Source: Actinomadura luteofluorescens | Lineage (GTDB): Bacteria > Actinomycetota > Actinomycetes > Streptosporangiales > Streptosporangiaceae | Direction: 5' to 3' | DNA length: 64,000 bases | Assembly: GCF_013409365.1 (NCBI RefSeq) | Contig: NZ_JACCBA010000001.1 | Location: 5,890,001 to 5,954,000 of the forward strand | Shown: piece by piece, positions 34,245 through 43,199 of the stretch | How the letters are laid out: each line of letters starts with the position of its first letter | Position numbering within the stretch: the stretch's first letter is position 1 | Position numbers and translations under genes: made by a program | Notes under the pieces: model-generated | What the model was told of the DNA's origin: nothing | Databases searched by the model: none | The model's input: the letters and a program-made list of their open reading frames with translations, nothing else

Positions 34245-34766
34245 ATGCGTGAAACCCGAGAAGAACTCGTCGAGCTCCAGGCCCTTCTGGACGACTCCCG
34301 TTCCCGTTCCACCGCGCATCTGCGCTCGATCATCAATGCGGAGAGGTCGGTGACCGCGGAGCGGCTCTGCCGGATCCTCACCGGCATGTGCACGCTGGCG
34401 CTGTCCACGGTGACCGCCAAGGGCGAGCCGCGGATCAGCGGCGTGGACGGGCACTTCCTGCACGGGAAGTGGCTTTTCGGCACGGCGCGCGACGCGGCCA
34501 AGGCCCGCCACATGGCCGCCCGCCCGGCCGTCAGCGCGGCGCACATGCGCGGCGAGGACCTGGGCGTGTTCACGCACGGGACGGTGGAGGCCCTCAACCC
34601 TCCGGGCGGCGAGCCGGCCGCGGACTGGCCGGACCTGCTCGCCTACCTCAAGGGCTTCTACGGCGAGAACGCCTTCGACTGGGACGAGGACGTCGTCTAC
34701 TACCGGCTGCATCCGCACTGGATGGCCGCCTACGCGCCCGACCTCGCCAAGCTCACGGAGGCCTGA
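34245..34766 (+). CDS. Pyridoxamine 5'-phosphate oxidase-family (split-barrel) protein
   Basis: 173 residues of the FMN/F420-binding split beta-barrel fold. RSVTAERLCRILTGMCTLAL starts the first strand, and GEPRISGVDGHFLHGKWLFGTA and ARHMAARPAVSAAHM follow, with the GTARDAAKARH loop that binds the flavin phosphate. The pattern MRETREELVELQALLDDS at the start matches family members and supports 34245 as the start; an ATG at 34212 with a GGGGGA site is an alternative. Members may be heme-degrading or F420-dependent reductases; the substrate cannot be told. Confidence 0.85.
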   Translation: MRETREELVELQALLDDSRSRSTAHLRSIINAERSVTAERLCRILTGMCTLALSTVTAKGEPRISGVDGHFLHGKWLFGTARDAAKARHMAARPAVSAAHMRGEDLGVFTHGTVEALNPPGGEPAADWPDLLAYLKGFYGENAFDWDEDVVYYRLHPHWMAAYAPDLAKLTEA

Positions 34767-35342
34767 TCAGGCGCTGAGGCGGCCTCGGAGGAGGGCCAGG
34801 AGGGTCGTCTGGACGTCGTCCAGGGAGCGGCCGGGCTGGAGGGCGCGCCAGTCCAGGGCGACGGTGAGGACCATGCCGAAGACGGCGGAGGCGGCCGTTC
34901 CGATGTCCAGGTCGGAGCGGAGGTCGCCCGTGGTGACCGCTTCGCGCAGGACGTCGGCCACGACGCCGATCGCGCGCTCGCGGATGAGGCGGGCCGCGTG
35001 CTGCCAGTCGCCGCCGGCCCGCCACGTCTCGGCGATCAGGAGCCGGGCGAAGGACTCGTGCTCGCCGACGAACGCGAGCTCGGCGGCGACGACGGCGTCC
35101 AGCGCCTCCAGCGGGGGGCGGCCGGACGCGGCGTCGCGCAGCGCGGTGGCGAGGCGGTCGACGCCGTACTCCAGCAGCGCCGCGAACAGCGCGGCCTTGC
35201 TGTCGAAGTTGTAGTAGACGGTGCCCTTGGCCACGCCGGCGCGCTCGGCGATCTGGTCGACGGTCGTCGCGGCGAGCCCGCTCTCGGCGATCAGCTCGAT
35301 CGCCGCGGTGAAGAGCTTCTCCCGGGTCGCGATGCGGGCCAC
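34767..35342 (-). CDS. TetR-family transcriptional regulator
   Basis: 191 residues: an N-terminal TetR helix-turn-helix (ATTVDQIAERAGVAKGTVYYNFDSKAALFAAL, residues about 25-56, shown as landmark) and a helical ligand domain. The gene is downstream of the YhgE/Pip protein and the ABC subunit on the same strand (spacings of 16 and 17 bases), so the three form one operon with the regulator last. The ACTGACTGGTCAGT palindrome at 38284, just before this operon, is its probable operator. Confidence 0.92.
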   Translation of the reverse strand: MARIATREKLFTAAIELIAESGLAATTVDQIAERAGVAKGTVYYNFDSKAALFAALLEYGVDRLATALRDAASGRPPLEALDAVVAAELAFVGEHESFARLLIAETWRAGGDWQHAARLIRERAIGVVADVLREAVTTGDLRSDLDIGTAASAVFGMVLTVALDWRALQPGRSLDDVQTTLLALLRGRLSA

Positions 35343-35358
35343 GTCCCCTGCCTTCCGA

Positions 35359-37476
35359 TCAGAGCTTCAGTGCCGGGTGCAGGCGCTTCATCGTCCAGAC
35401 CCGGTTGTGCCGGACGGTCAGGGCGGTGAGCGCGAGCCCGCCGGCCAGGAAGGCGGCCAGCACCGCACAACCCTGCCACACGGGCGTCAGGTCGCCGCCG
35501 CTGATCAGGTGCCGGACGGCGTCCACGACCCACGGCATCGGCAGGTACGGGCGGACGGCCTGGAAGAACGCCGGGCTCGTCTCGATCGGGTACGTGCCGG
35601 CGGCCGAGGTGAGCTGGAGCATCAGGAGCGCCAGCGCGATGATCCGGCCGACCGGCCCGAAGCGGGCGTTCACCCACTGGATCACCGCGAGGAACGCGGC
35701 GGACGCGAGCGCGAGGAACGCGACGAGGCCGGGCCAGTGCTCGGCGCGCAGGCCGAGCGCGAAGTGCAGGACGGCGAGGACGACGCAGGCCTGCGCCGCG
35801 CCGATCGCCGCGGCGGGCAGCCAGCCGGCGAGGGCGACGCGGCGGCCGGGCGCGGTGCCCGCGAGCGCGCGGGGGTTCAGCGGGCGCAGCAGCATGTAGA
35901 TGATCATGCCGCCGACCCACAGGGACAGGGGCACGAAGAACGGCGCGAACCCGGTCCCGTAGTTGGGCACCTCGTTCTCGGTGGCGCTGGCGAGCCGCAC
36001 CGGGTTGCTCATCATGTCGTCGCGCGCGGCGCGTTCCTTGCCGTCGTAGTCCGGGATCTGGGAGACGCCCTTGTTCAGGCCGTTCGCGAGCTGCTCGTTG
36101 CCGTCGGAGATCTGCGCCAGGGCCGTCTCCAGCGTCACCGCGCCGCCGGACAGCCGCCCCAGCCCGCCCTGGAGTTCGCCCGCGCCGCCCGACAGGGTGC
36201 CGAGACCGGTCGTGAGCCGGGACGATCCGGACAGCAGGCGACCGGCGCCCGCGTTGACCTGCCGGGTTCCGGCGTTGAGGCGGTCCACGTCGCGGCGCGC
36301 CCTCTCGACCTTGGCGGCCAGGGAGGGCGCGTCCTTCGCGATCGTGCGGGCGGCCCGCTCGACCGTGCGGGCGTCGGCGGCGACCTTGCGCAGGTCGCCG
36401 GTGTGGTCGCTGACGTAGCCGTCCACCTGCTTCGCGACGGTGACGACCTGCGCGGCCGCCCGGGTGAGGTCCCGGCGGACGTCCGCCGGGACCTCCGGGT
36501 GCGCGGCGAGATAGGCGTCCAGTTCGGCCTGCGCCCTCTCCGCCCGCTGGACGGCGGCGCCGGTCTGGGCGGGCAGCCGTCCGGCGCCGTCGGCGAGGGC
36601 GTCCGCCCCCTGGGCGACGGCGAGCGCGGCCCGGCGGATCTCGGGGGCGTTGTCCCTCAGCAGCGGGACGAGGGTGTCGCCCGCGCGGTCGACGGTCGTG
36701 GTCAGCCGCTGCATCCCGGCGGCGACCTGCCCCGTTCCGGTGCGGAGAGCCTCCAGGCCGGAGGTCAGATCGCCGCTGCCCGCGCGGGCCTCGTCGATGC
36801 CGCCCTTCAGCTTGCCCGCGCCCGCCTCGGCCTTCCCCGCACCTTCTGCGAGCTTGCCCGCGCCGTCGTGCGCCTGGCCGGAACCCGCAGCGAGCTCGTC
36901 CGCGCCCTGGGCCGCTTCGCCGAGTTCGCCGTGCAGCTTGCCGAACGACAGGAAGATCTGGTCGAAGTAGCCGTGCACGGCCTCGCTCCCGGCGGCGGCG
37001 CTGATCTCCTTGAACGCGGCCTGGGCGAGCGTCCCGACCACGTAGTTGTTCGCGTCGTTCATCTGGAGCCGCAACCCTGCCGGCGTAGGCGTTCCGTCAC
37101 CGGACGGCGACGCGATCCGCGCGCTGAAGTCGGCGGGGATCGTCAGCGACATGTAGTACTTCCCCGACCGGACGCCCTCCTCGGCGTTCGCCGCGGAGAC
37201 GGTGCGCCAGTCGAAGACCTTGCGCTTCTTCAATTCGTCCGCCAGGTCGGCGCCCGCGTGGACGGTCCTGCCGCCGGCCTTGGCGGGCTCGTCCTGGACG
37301 ACCAGCGCGACCGGAACGTGCTGGAGCCGCGCGTAGGGGTCCCAGAACGACCAGAGATAGAGCCCCGCGTACAGCAGCGGGAGCAGGACGAGCCCGGCCA
37401 TCGCGACGCGGGTCAGCCGGTTGCGCTGGAAGCGGCGCAGCTCAAGGCCGCCCGAGGTCAGTGCGGGAAGTCTCAT
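35359..37476 (-). CDS. YhgE/Pip-domain membrane protein
   Basis: 705 residues. An N-terminal helix (RVAMAGLVLLPLLYAGLYLW) is followed by a short fold, then a long periplasmic helical part (~150-500) full of seven-to-eleven-residue repeats rich in Ala/Gly/Leu, as in GxGxLxxG words, typical of YhgE/Pip proteins. About five helices close the C-terminus (from ~535). The family includes phage-infection receptor Pip, the ESAT-6 secretion EsaA-like proteins and ABC-2-type exporters. Here the pairing with an ABC subunit and a TetR regulator suggests an export system for a lipophilic substrate. The start at 37476 precedes the membrane helix directly. Confidence 0.9.
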   Translation of the reverse strand: MRLPALTSGGLELRRFQRNRLTRVAMAGLVLLPLLYAGLYLWSFWDPYARLQHVPVALVVQDEPAKAGGRTVHAGADLADELKKRKVFDWRTVSAANAEEGVRSGKYYMSLTIPADFSARIASPSGDGTPTPAGLRLQMNDANNYVVGTLAQAAFKEISAAAGSEAVHGYFDQIFLSFGKLHGELGEAAQGADELAAGSGQAHDGAGKLAEGAGKAEAGAGKLKGGIDEARAGSGDLTSGLEALRTGTGQVAAGMQRLTTTVDRAGDTLVPLLRDNAPEIRRAALAVAQGADALADGAGRLPAQTGAAVQRAERAQAELDAYLAAHPEVPADVRRDLTRAAAQVVTVAKQVDGYVSDHTGDLRKVAADARTVERAARTIAKDAPSLAAKVERARRDVDRLNAGTRQVNAGAGRLLSGSSRLTTGLGTLSGGAGELQGGLGRLSGGAVTLETALAQISDGNEQLANGLNKGVSQIPDYDGKERAARDDMMSNPVRLASATENEVPNYGTGFAPFFVPLSLWVGGMIIYMLLRPLNPRALAGTAPGRRVALAGWLPAAAIGAAQACVVLAVLHFALGLRAEHWPGLVAFLALASAAFLAVIQWVNARFGPVGRIIALALLMLQLTSAAGTYPIETSPAFFQAVRPYLPMPWVVDAVRHLISGGDLTPVWQGCAVLAAFLAGGLALTALTVRHNRVWTMKRLHPALKL

Positions 37477-37493
37477 CGGGGGGATGTCCTCGG

Positions 37494-38255
37494 CTAGAGC
37501 GGGAGCGTGTGCGTGGCGACGCCCTCGGCGGGCGCGGCGTCGTGGCAGGACGCGATGACGGTGACGCCGTCGGCGGCGATGGCGGCCAGGCGCCGCCACA
37601 GGTCGCGCTGCCGGTCGGCGGGCAGGCCCTCGTCGACGTCGTCGAGCAGGAGCAGTCCGGGGTCTCCGGCGAGCGCGAGGGCGGCGCCCAGGAGCTGGGC
37701 CTCGTCGGGCGCGAGTTCCTCGGCGAGCGTCCCGGGAGCGATGTCCAGTCCGACCCGTTCGAGGGTCCGGCGCCTGCGGGCCTCGCGGCCCCGGAACCGG
37801 CCGAGGACGCCTTCGCGCAGGGCGAGCGCCTCGTCGACGTGCTCCCGGACGGTCAGCGCCGGGTCGAGTTCGGTCACGCCCGGCACGATCCCGAGGGCCG
37901 CGACCCGCTGGATCCGCCTGAGTCCGGTGACCCCGCCCACCGCGACCGTGCCCGCGGCGGGCCGCATGCGCCCGGCGAGCGTGAGCAGCAGCGCCGTGCG
38001 CCCGGTGCCGGCGATGCCGCTGACGGCCATCAGCGCGCCGGCCGGGACGTCCAGTTCGACGTCGCGGAACACCCAGTCGCGCGCGCCCTTCGCTCCGAGG
38101 CCTCGCGCCCGCACGGACGATCCGCGCGCGGAAGCCGGACCGGCTCCGGGGCGGCCCCCGCCAGCCCCCGAGCCGATCGGGCGGGGTCCAGGGACGGGCA
38201 CCGCGGTCCCCCCGGCCGCGGCGGCCGCCCCTGGAGTCTGGTGCTCGGACGTCAT
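37494..38255 (-). CDS. ABC-type ATP-binding subunit with degenerate motifs
   Basis: 253 residues. An Ala/Gly/Pro-rich N-terminal tail (~45 residues) precedes an ABC fold. The Walker A reads SGIAGTGRTALLLTLAG (near residue 80), with Arg instead of the usual Lys; the Q-loop Gln is missing (GIVPGVTEL); the signature is LAPDEAQLLGAAL, not LSGGQ; Walker B is LLLLDDVDEG with Asp replacing the catalytic Glu; the H-loop His (ASCHD) remains. The gene is co-directional with YhgE/Pip. It may be a weak or inactive ATPase acting as a structural partner, or a specialised one. The start codon follows the ACTGAC palindrome by 28 bases. Confidence 0.85.
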   Translation of the reverse strand: MTSEHQTPGAAAAAGGTAVPVPGPRPIGSGAGGGRPGAGPASARGSSVRARGLGAKGARDWVFRDVELDVPAGALMAVSGIAGTGRTALLLTLAGRMRPAAGTVAVGGVTGLRRIQRVAALGIVPGVTELDPALTVREHVDEALALREGVLGRFRGREARRRRTLERVGLDIAPGTLAEELAPDEAQLLGAALALAGDPGLLLLDDVDEGLPADRQRDLWRRLAAIAADGVTVIASCHDAAPAEGVATHTLPL

Positions 38256-38283
38256 CGCGACCTTCCGGAGAGCCTGAATTTGA

Positions 38284-38297
38284 ACTGACTGGTCAGT
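38284..38297. promoter_or_regulatory. TetR-type operator ACTGACNNGTCAGT, copy 1
   Basis: ACTGAC-TG-GTCAGT is a perfect 6+6 inverted repeat 29 bases upstream of the ABC subunit gene, the first gene of the ABC/YhgE/TetR operon. The same repeat occurs at 42286. Confidence 0.65.
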
Positions 38298-38477
38298 ACA
38301 AACGTAGCTCCGCTTCCGACCTCACGAATCCACCCGAAGCGGTGACATCAGACACGTCACCCCCACGACTCGGGTCACACAGGACAGGTGAGTGATTTGA
38401 GTCACATAAGCCGCGTCCGACCAGGGAGTCGACGGTGCCGCTATTGGACGAGATGTCTGATCTGACAGACTTCAGGG

Positions 38478-38849
38478 ATGACCGAGTCGTCACGCGCGCA
38501 CCGCAGGCTGGCCACGCTCATGGCCGGGATGGGCACCCTCCACATGATCGCTCCGAAGCCGTTCGACGCGCTCGTCCCCGAGCGGCTCCCCGGCGGCCCG
38601 CGGACCTGGACCTACCTCAGCGGCGCGGCCGAACTGGCCTGCGCCGCCGCCGTCGCCCACCCGCGCACCCGCCGGGCGGGCGCCCTCGCCACCGCCGGCC
38701 TGATGGCGGCGGTCTTCCCCGCCAACGTGAAGATGGCCCGCGACTGGCGCCACCGCCCGCTGCCGTTCCGTGCGGCCGCCTACGGCCGCCTGCCGTTCCA
38801 GGCCCCCCTCATCGCCTGGGCCCTCCACGTGGCCCGCGAGGCCGACTGA
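38478..38849 (+). CDS. DoxX-like small membrane protein
   Basis: 123 residues with three to four hydrophobic segments. The arrangement LMAGMGTLHMIAPKPFDALVPERLPG, LSGAAELACAAAVA and ALATAGLMAAVFPANVKMARDW (shown by landmarks) fits the DoxX family of four-helix membrane proteins, where conserved features include the GxxH and P-x-x-h-D/P-x-x-h-P turns. DoxX proteins have been linked to thiol or quinone redox roles. A GTCTG/CAGAC inverted repeat (38455-38470) lies just before the start. Confidence 0.85.
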   Translation: MTESSRAHRRLATLMAGMGTLHMIAPKPFDALVPERLPGGPRTWTYLSGAAELACAAAVAHPRTRRAGALATAGLMAAVFPANVKMARDWRHRPLPFRAAAYGRLPFQAPLIAWALHVAREAD

Positions 38850-38924
38850 CGACCCGTCCACGCGGCTCCTCCCACAATGAGATCATTTGGCGGCGGTGCG
38901 GGTTGACGAGGGGCCGGGGAAAGT

Positions 38925-40532
38925 ATGGAAGCACTCCGTCTTGAAGATCCTTCTGAGATCGGCGGCTACCCGCTGCTGGGACGTCTGGGCGCGGGTGGCA
39001 TGGGGCAGGTCTACCTGGGGCTGACGAGCAGCGGGCGGCATGTCGCGCTCAAGGTGATCCGGGAGGACTTCGAGGGGCCGACGGCGCTCGCCCGGTTCCG
39101 GCGCGAGGTCGCGACCGTCGAGCGGGTGCGCAGCAGGTTCGCCGCCGCGATGGTCGGCGCCGGCCTGGACGCGCCGCCGTACTGGCTGGCGACGGAGTAC
39201 GTCCCGGGGCCGACGCTCCGGCAGGCGGTGGCCGCGCACGGGCCGCTGCCACCCGAGACCTGCCTGCGGCTGCTGGTCGAGCTTGCCCAGGGGCTGCTGG
39301 AGATCCACCGGCACGGCGTCCAGCACCGCGACCTCAAGCCGGGCAACGTGATCCTCGCCCCGGACGGGCCGCGGCTGATCGACTTCGGCATCGCGCGCGG
39401 CGAGGGCCAGACGCAGATCACCCAGACCGGCGCGTGGAACGGCACCCCCGGCTTCGTCGCGCCCGAGGTCGTCCGCGAGCAGCAGCCCCTTCCCGCGTCG
39501 GACGTGTTCTCGCTCGCCGGCACGGTCGCCTACGCCGCCACGGGGCGCCCCCCGTTCGGCGGCGGCCGCATCGAGGCGATCATCCACCGGACGCTCAGCG
39601 GCGAGATCGACCTGGAGGGCGTCGACCCGCGCGTCGCCGGCCTGGTCCGGCAGTGCGCGCAGAAGGAGCCCGGGGCCAGGATCCCGCTGGAGCGGCTGCT
39701 CCAGCAGGTGCCCCCGCTCGGCCCCCTCGCCGCCGACCCCGCCTACCGGCGGATCGTGGGCGTCCCGCGGCCGATGCCCGCCAGCGTCACGGACGCGGTC
39801 GCGTCGGGCCTGGTCCCGGCCGACCGCACGAGGACGGTTCCGGGCCTCTCGCGCGGACGGACGCGCGCCGCCGTCATCGCGGCGGGCGCCGGGGTGGCCG
39901 CCGTCGTCCTCGTGGGCGCCTTCCTCGCGCGGTACGTCCTCAACGGTGACGGCGGCGCCGAAGAGAACGGGAAGAAGCCGCAGGCCGGGCAGGGGACGCA
40001 GGGCGGAACCGCGACCGGCGGCCCCGCGGGCACGACCCCCGGCGCCAAGACCACGGGCGCGGCCAACGGCGTCCCACCGGACCGGATCCTGGTCAAGCAG
40101 CCGGGCGAACTCACGGACCTTCGGTGGACCCAGGCGAGCAAGACGTGCCAGCCCGCCGCTCGTCCGGAGGACTTCGACCTCACCAGCGACACCCAGACGT
40201 CAGTACCGCGCGAGCCCTACACCGGGAAGACCGTCGACTTCGGGCTGCGCTTCAAGTACGCGGAGCCGTCCAAGTACTACGTGGCCATCCAAGTGCGCCC
40301 CCCAGCGGAGCAGCAGGGGAACGGCGTCACCGGGGTGGTGCAGAGCAAGCCGCACCTGTACCCCGGCCAGGCGGCGTGGCTGAACATCCACTACCCGTCG
40401 GAGTTCAGCTGGGAGGGCGCCGGAAACGGCACCTACCCGTTGATGAAGGGCGACTGGACGGTCATCTGGTTCCACGTCCGTCCGAACGGCGACGCCTACT
40501 ACCTGACCTGCGACGGCTTCACCGTCGCCTAG
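38925..40532 (+). CDS. PknB-type serine/threonine protein kinase
   Basis: 535 residues. The kinase domain (~10-265) has the GAGGMGQVY P-loop, VALKVI (catalytic Lys), HRDLKPGNVIL catalytic loop, DFGIARGEG and GTPGFVAPE activation segment. Then a juxtamembrane linker, one transmembrane helix (IAAGAGVAAVVLVGAFLARY, about residues 317-336), a Gly/Thr-rich linker and a ~150-residue extracellular domain with a pair of cysteines (SKTCQP, TCDGF). No PASTA repeats. The kinase probably senses an external ligand or envelope state. It is convergent with the thiolase gene (six-base gap). Confidence 0.92.
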   Translation: MEALRLEDPSEIGGYPLLGRLGAGGMGQVYLGLTSSGRHVALKVIREDFEGPTALARFRREVATVERVRSRFAAAMVGAGLDAPPYWLATEYVPGPTLRQAVAAHGPLPPETCLRLLVELAQGLLEIHRHGVQHRDLKPGNVILAPDGPRLIDFGIARGEGQTQITQTGAWNGTPGFVAPEVVREQQPLPASDVFSLAGTVAYAATGRPPFGGGRIEAIIHRTLSGEIDLEGVDPRVAGLVRQCAQKEPGARIPLERLLQQVPPLGPLAADPAYRRIVGVPRPMPASVTDAVASGLVPADRTRTVPGLSRGRTRAAVIAAGAGVAAVVLVGAFLARYVLNGDGGAEENGKKPQAGQGTQGGTATGGPAGTTPGAKTTGAANGVPPDRILVKQPGELTDLRWTQASKTCQPAARPEDFDLTSDTQTSVPREPYTGKTVDFGLRFKYAEPSKYYVAIQVRPPAEQQGNGVTGVVQSKPHLYPGQAAWLNIHYPSEFSWEGAGNGTYPLMKGDWTVIWFHVRPNGDAYYLTCDGFTVA

Positions 40533-40538
40533 ACCGGG

Positions 40539-41729
40539 TCAGCGGACGGCGATGACGGCGGAGCCGTGGCCGAAGAGGCCCTGGTTCACGGCGATGCCGG
40601 CCCGCGCGTTCTCCACCTGCCGGCCCTCGGCCTGACCGCGCAGCTGCCAGGTCAGCTCGCAGACCTGCGCGATCGCCTGCGCCGGGATCGCCTCGCCGAA
40701 GGAGGCGAGCCCGCCGCTCGGGTTGACGGGGACGCGGCCGCCGAGCGTCGTGGCGCCCGACCGGAGCAGCTCCTCGGCGCCGCCCCGCTCGCACAGGCCG
40801 ATGTCCTCGTACCAGTCGAGTTCGAGGGCCGTGGACAGGTCGTAGACCTCGGCGAGGGACAGGTCCTCGGGGCCGAGGCCCGCCTCCTCGTAGGCGGCGT
40901 GCGCGATCGCCGACCGGAACGGCCGCTCGGGCACCGGGACGGTCATCGCCGAGTCCGTCGCGAAGTCGGGCAGGTCCAGGACGGTCTTCGGGAACGTGGG
41001 CGTCACCGTCGACAGCGCGGGGATGCGCACCGGGTCGGCGATCCCGTGCTCGCGCGCGAACTCCATGGACGTCAGGACGAGAGCCGCGCCGCCGTCGCTG
41101 GTGGCGCAGATGTCCAGCAGGCGCAGCGGGTCGGCGACCACGGCGGACTCGCGTACGTCCTCCACGGTCACCTCCTTGCGGTACCGGGCGTTGGGGTTCG
41201 CCAGCCCGTGCCGGGCGTTCTTCACCTTGACGGCGGCGAAATCGTCGAGCGTCGCGCCGTACATGGCCATCCGCCGTCGCGCGTACAGGGCGAAGTAGAT
41301 GGGGTTGGTCGCGCCCAGGAGGCGGAAGCGGAGCCAGTCGGGGTCGTCAGGACGGTCCCCGCCGACGGGCTTGAAGAAGCCCTTGGGCGCGGCGTCGGCG
41401 CCGACGACCAGCGCGACGTCGCACAGGCCCGCGAGGATCTGCGCGCGCGCGTTGTTGATGGCCTGCGCCCCGGACGCGCACGCGGCGTAGCAGCTGGACA
41501 CGCGCGCACCCGACCAGCCGAGCGCCTGCGCGAACGTCGCGCCCGCGATGAACCCCGGGTAGCCGTTGCGGATGGTGTCCGCGCCCGCCACGTACTGGAC
41601 GTCCGTCCACGCGAGGCCCGCGTCGGCGAGCGCGGCCCGCGCCGCCGCGAGCCCGTACTCGACGAAGTTGCGTCCCCACTTGCCCCACGGATGCATGCCC
41701 GCACCCAGCACGGCGATGTCGCGCGTCAT
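40539..41729 (-). CDS. Thiolase-family protein (SCPx/lipid-transfer-protein-like)
   Basis: 396 residues. An N-terminal thiolase domain with the active Cys in CYAACASGAQAINNA (about residue 87), PNARYRKEVTVEDVRES, and the C-terminal VNPSGGLASFGEAIPAQ motif and NQGLFGHGSAV end. The gene overlaps its DUF35 partner by four bases (ATGA). Thiolase-fold plus DUF35 pairs act on acyl-CoA intermediates in lipid or steroid catabolism, either as true thiolases or aldolases; the intact Cys favours thiolytic or acyl-transfer chemistry, unlike the Ltp3-like protein at 29320. Specific substrate unknown. Confidence 0.9.
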   Translation of the reverse strand: MTRDIAVLGAGMHPWGKWGRNFVEYGLAAARAALADAGLAWTDVQYVAGADTIRNGYPGFIAGATFAQALGWSGARVSSCYAACASGAQAINNARAQILAGLCDVALVVGADAAPKGFFKPVGGDRPDDPDWLRFRLLGATNPIYFALYARRRMAMYGATLDDFAAVKVKNARHGLANPNARYRKEVTVEDVRESAVVADPLRLLDICATSDGGAALVLTSMEFAREHGIADPVRIPALSTVTPTFPKTVLDLPDFATDSAMTVPVPERPFRSAIAHAAYEEAGLGPEDLSLAEVYDLSTALELDWYEDIGLCERGGAEELLRSGATTLGGRVPVNPSGGLASFGEAIPAQAIAQVCELTWQLRGQAEGRQVENARAGIAVNQGLFGHGSAVIAVR

Positions 41730-42175
41730 CTGACGGGCCTCCACATCCAGACGGTGTACTCGGCCTCGTCGTCCTCGTAGAGGACGCCCTCGGTCAGCTC
41801 GACCTCCATGCCGACCGCGAGGTCGTCGACGGTGTGGCCGGGGGCGACCTGCCCGAGGACGACCATGCGCTCGGCTTCGAGCTCGACGGCCGCGACGGTG
41901 TACGGGACGTACGGGTCGGGGGAGACGTACGGGGGCGGCGGCTTGTAGCGGGAGTCGGCGTAGGACCAGATGCGCCCGCGCGCCGACAGTGCGTACGGCT
42001 CCAGCTCGGAGCCGTCCTTCGGTCCGGCGCAGCCCGGGTTGCGGCAGGCCAGCTCGTTGCGCGGGAAGTACGGCGTTCCGCAGGCGCCGCAGCGGGTACC
42101 CAGCAGGCGGACGTCGCCGTCCCCGGTGGTGAACCAGCCCTCGATCGCCGGACGGCGTTCCTTGGTCGTGGTCAC
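41726..42175 (-). CDS. Zn-ribbon/OB-fold DUF35 protein, partner of the thiolase
   Basis: 149 residues: an N-terminal zinc ribbon with CGACGTPYFPRNELACRNPGC (about residues 31-52), that is two cysteine pairs (CxxC and CxxxxC), then the OB fold LSARGRIWSYADS with PYTVAAVELEAERMVVLGQV. The intact four-cysteine ribbon separates it from the double-DUF35 protein at 27313. Such proteins bind and stabilise the adjacent thiolase-fold enzyme (ChsH2-Ltp2 precedent). Confidence 0.92.
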   Translation of the reverse strand: MTTTKERRPAIEGWFTTGDGDVRLLGTRCGACGTPYFPRNELACRNPGCAGPKDGSELEPYALSARGRIWSYADSRYKPPPPYVSPDPYVPYTVAAVELEAERMVVLGQVAPGHTVDDLAVGMEVELTEGVLYEDDEAEYTVWMWRPVR

Positions 42176-42285
42176 GCGGTCCTCCTCGTCTCCGACCGGG
42201 CGCAGCGTAACAACCGAGCAAGCGCTCGGAACGCGGCGTGTCCGGTGAGCGGGACGGACCCGGCACCGGCCGGCGAACCCACCTA

Positions 42286-42299
42286 ACTGACTCGTCAGT
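42286..42299. promoter_or_regulatory. TetR-type operator ACTGACNNGTCAGT, copy 2
   Basis: ACTGAC-TC-GTCAGT is a perfect inverted repeat, same arms as at 38284. It lies between the divergent thiolase/DUF35 and SDR/LLM units, where a repressor could control both. Confidence 0.65.
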
Positions 42300-42396
42300 C
42301 ACTTCGGTACAGTGAACCGAGTCGGATTCTGCTCAGGCCGCCCGGAGGGTGCGAACAGCCAGGCCCCCAGGGTGCCAACAGGTAGGGAGCGTGCGG

Positions 42397-43164
42397 ATGC
42401 GGACCGGACTAGAGGGCAAGACGGCGCTGATCACCGGGGCGTCCCGGGGGATCGGGAAGGCGATCGCCACCGCGCTCGCCGCCGAGGGGGCGAACGTGGT
42501 CCTGTCCTCCCGAAAGCAGGAGGCGCTGGACGAGGTCGCCAAGGAGATCGCCGCGGCCCACCCGGGTGCGGGGGTCCTGGCCAAGGCGGCGCACGTGGGC
42601 GACGCCGAGCAGGCCGCCGCCTGCGTGGACGCGGCCGTCGCCGAGTTCGGCGGCCTCGACGTCCTCGTCAACAACGCCGGCACGAACCCCTACTTCGGCC
42701 CGATGGCCGACATCGAGCCCGCCGCCGCGGCCAAGACCGTCCAGGTCAACCAGTTCGCGATCGTGCAGTGGACGCAGCTCGCACTGCGCGCCTCCCTCGC
42801 CGAGCGCGGCGGCGCGATCATCAACATCGCGTCGGTCGGCGGGATGATGACCGAGCACGGCATCGGCTACTACAACGCCACCAAGGCCGCCGTGATCCAC
42901 CTCAGCCGGCAGTTCGCGATGGAGCTGGCTCCGAAGGTGCGCGTGAACTGCATCGCGCCCGGCCTGGTCAAGACGCACCTCGCCCGCGCCCTGTGGGAGG
43001 ACAACGAGGCCGAGATCAGCAGGCACATGCCGCTCGGCCGCCTGGGCGAACCCGAGGACATCGCCGACGCCGCGGTGTTCCTCGCGGGCGACGCCTCGTC
43101 CTGGATGACCGGGCAGACGCTCGTCGTGGACGGCGGCGCCACCATCCGGGCCTCGATCGCCTGA
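42397..43164 (+). CDS. SDR-family oxidoreductase
   Basis: 255-residue classical SDR: TGASRGIG (residues ~13-20), NNAGTNPYFG (~91), IASVGGMM with the catalytic Ser, YYNATKAAV (catalytic Tyr/Lys, ~158) and PGLVKTHLARALWE. The C-terminal SSWMTGQTLVVDGGA is the usual end motif. The ATG at 42397 has AGGGAG seven bases before it; the GTG at 42391 is too close. It diverges from the DUF35/thiolase unit, near a TetR-type operator, and precedes an LLM oxidoreductase by 35 bases. Probably acts on a hydroxyacyl-CoA or steroid alcohol; the substrate is inferred only. Confidence 0.92.
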   Translation: MRTGLEGKTALITGASRGIGKAIATALAAEGANVVLSSRKQEALDEVAKEIAAAHPGAGVLAKAAHVGDAEQAAACVDAAVAEFGGLDVLVNNAGTNPYFGPMADIEPAAAAKTVQVNQFAIVQWTQLALRASLAERGGAIINIASVGGMMTEHGIGYYNATKAAVIHLSRQFAMELAPKVRVNCIAPGLVKTHLARALWEDNEAEISRHMPLGRLGEPEDIADAAVFLAGDASSWMTGQTLVVDGGATIRASIA

Positions 43165-43199
43165 CCGCCCGGGAACAGAGCCAGGAACAGGAGAAGCGC

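Noticed and set aside
38455..38470. GTCTG...CAGAC inverted repeat before the DoxX-like gene as an operator
   Set aside because: Arms of only five bases with a six-base spacer; too weak to annotate as a regulatory feature on its own.
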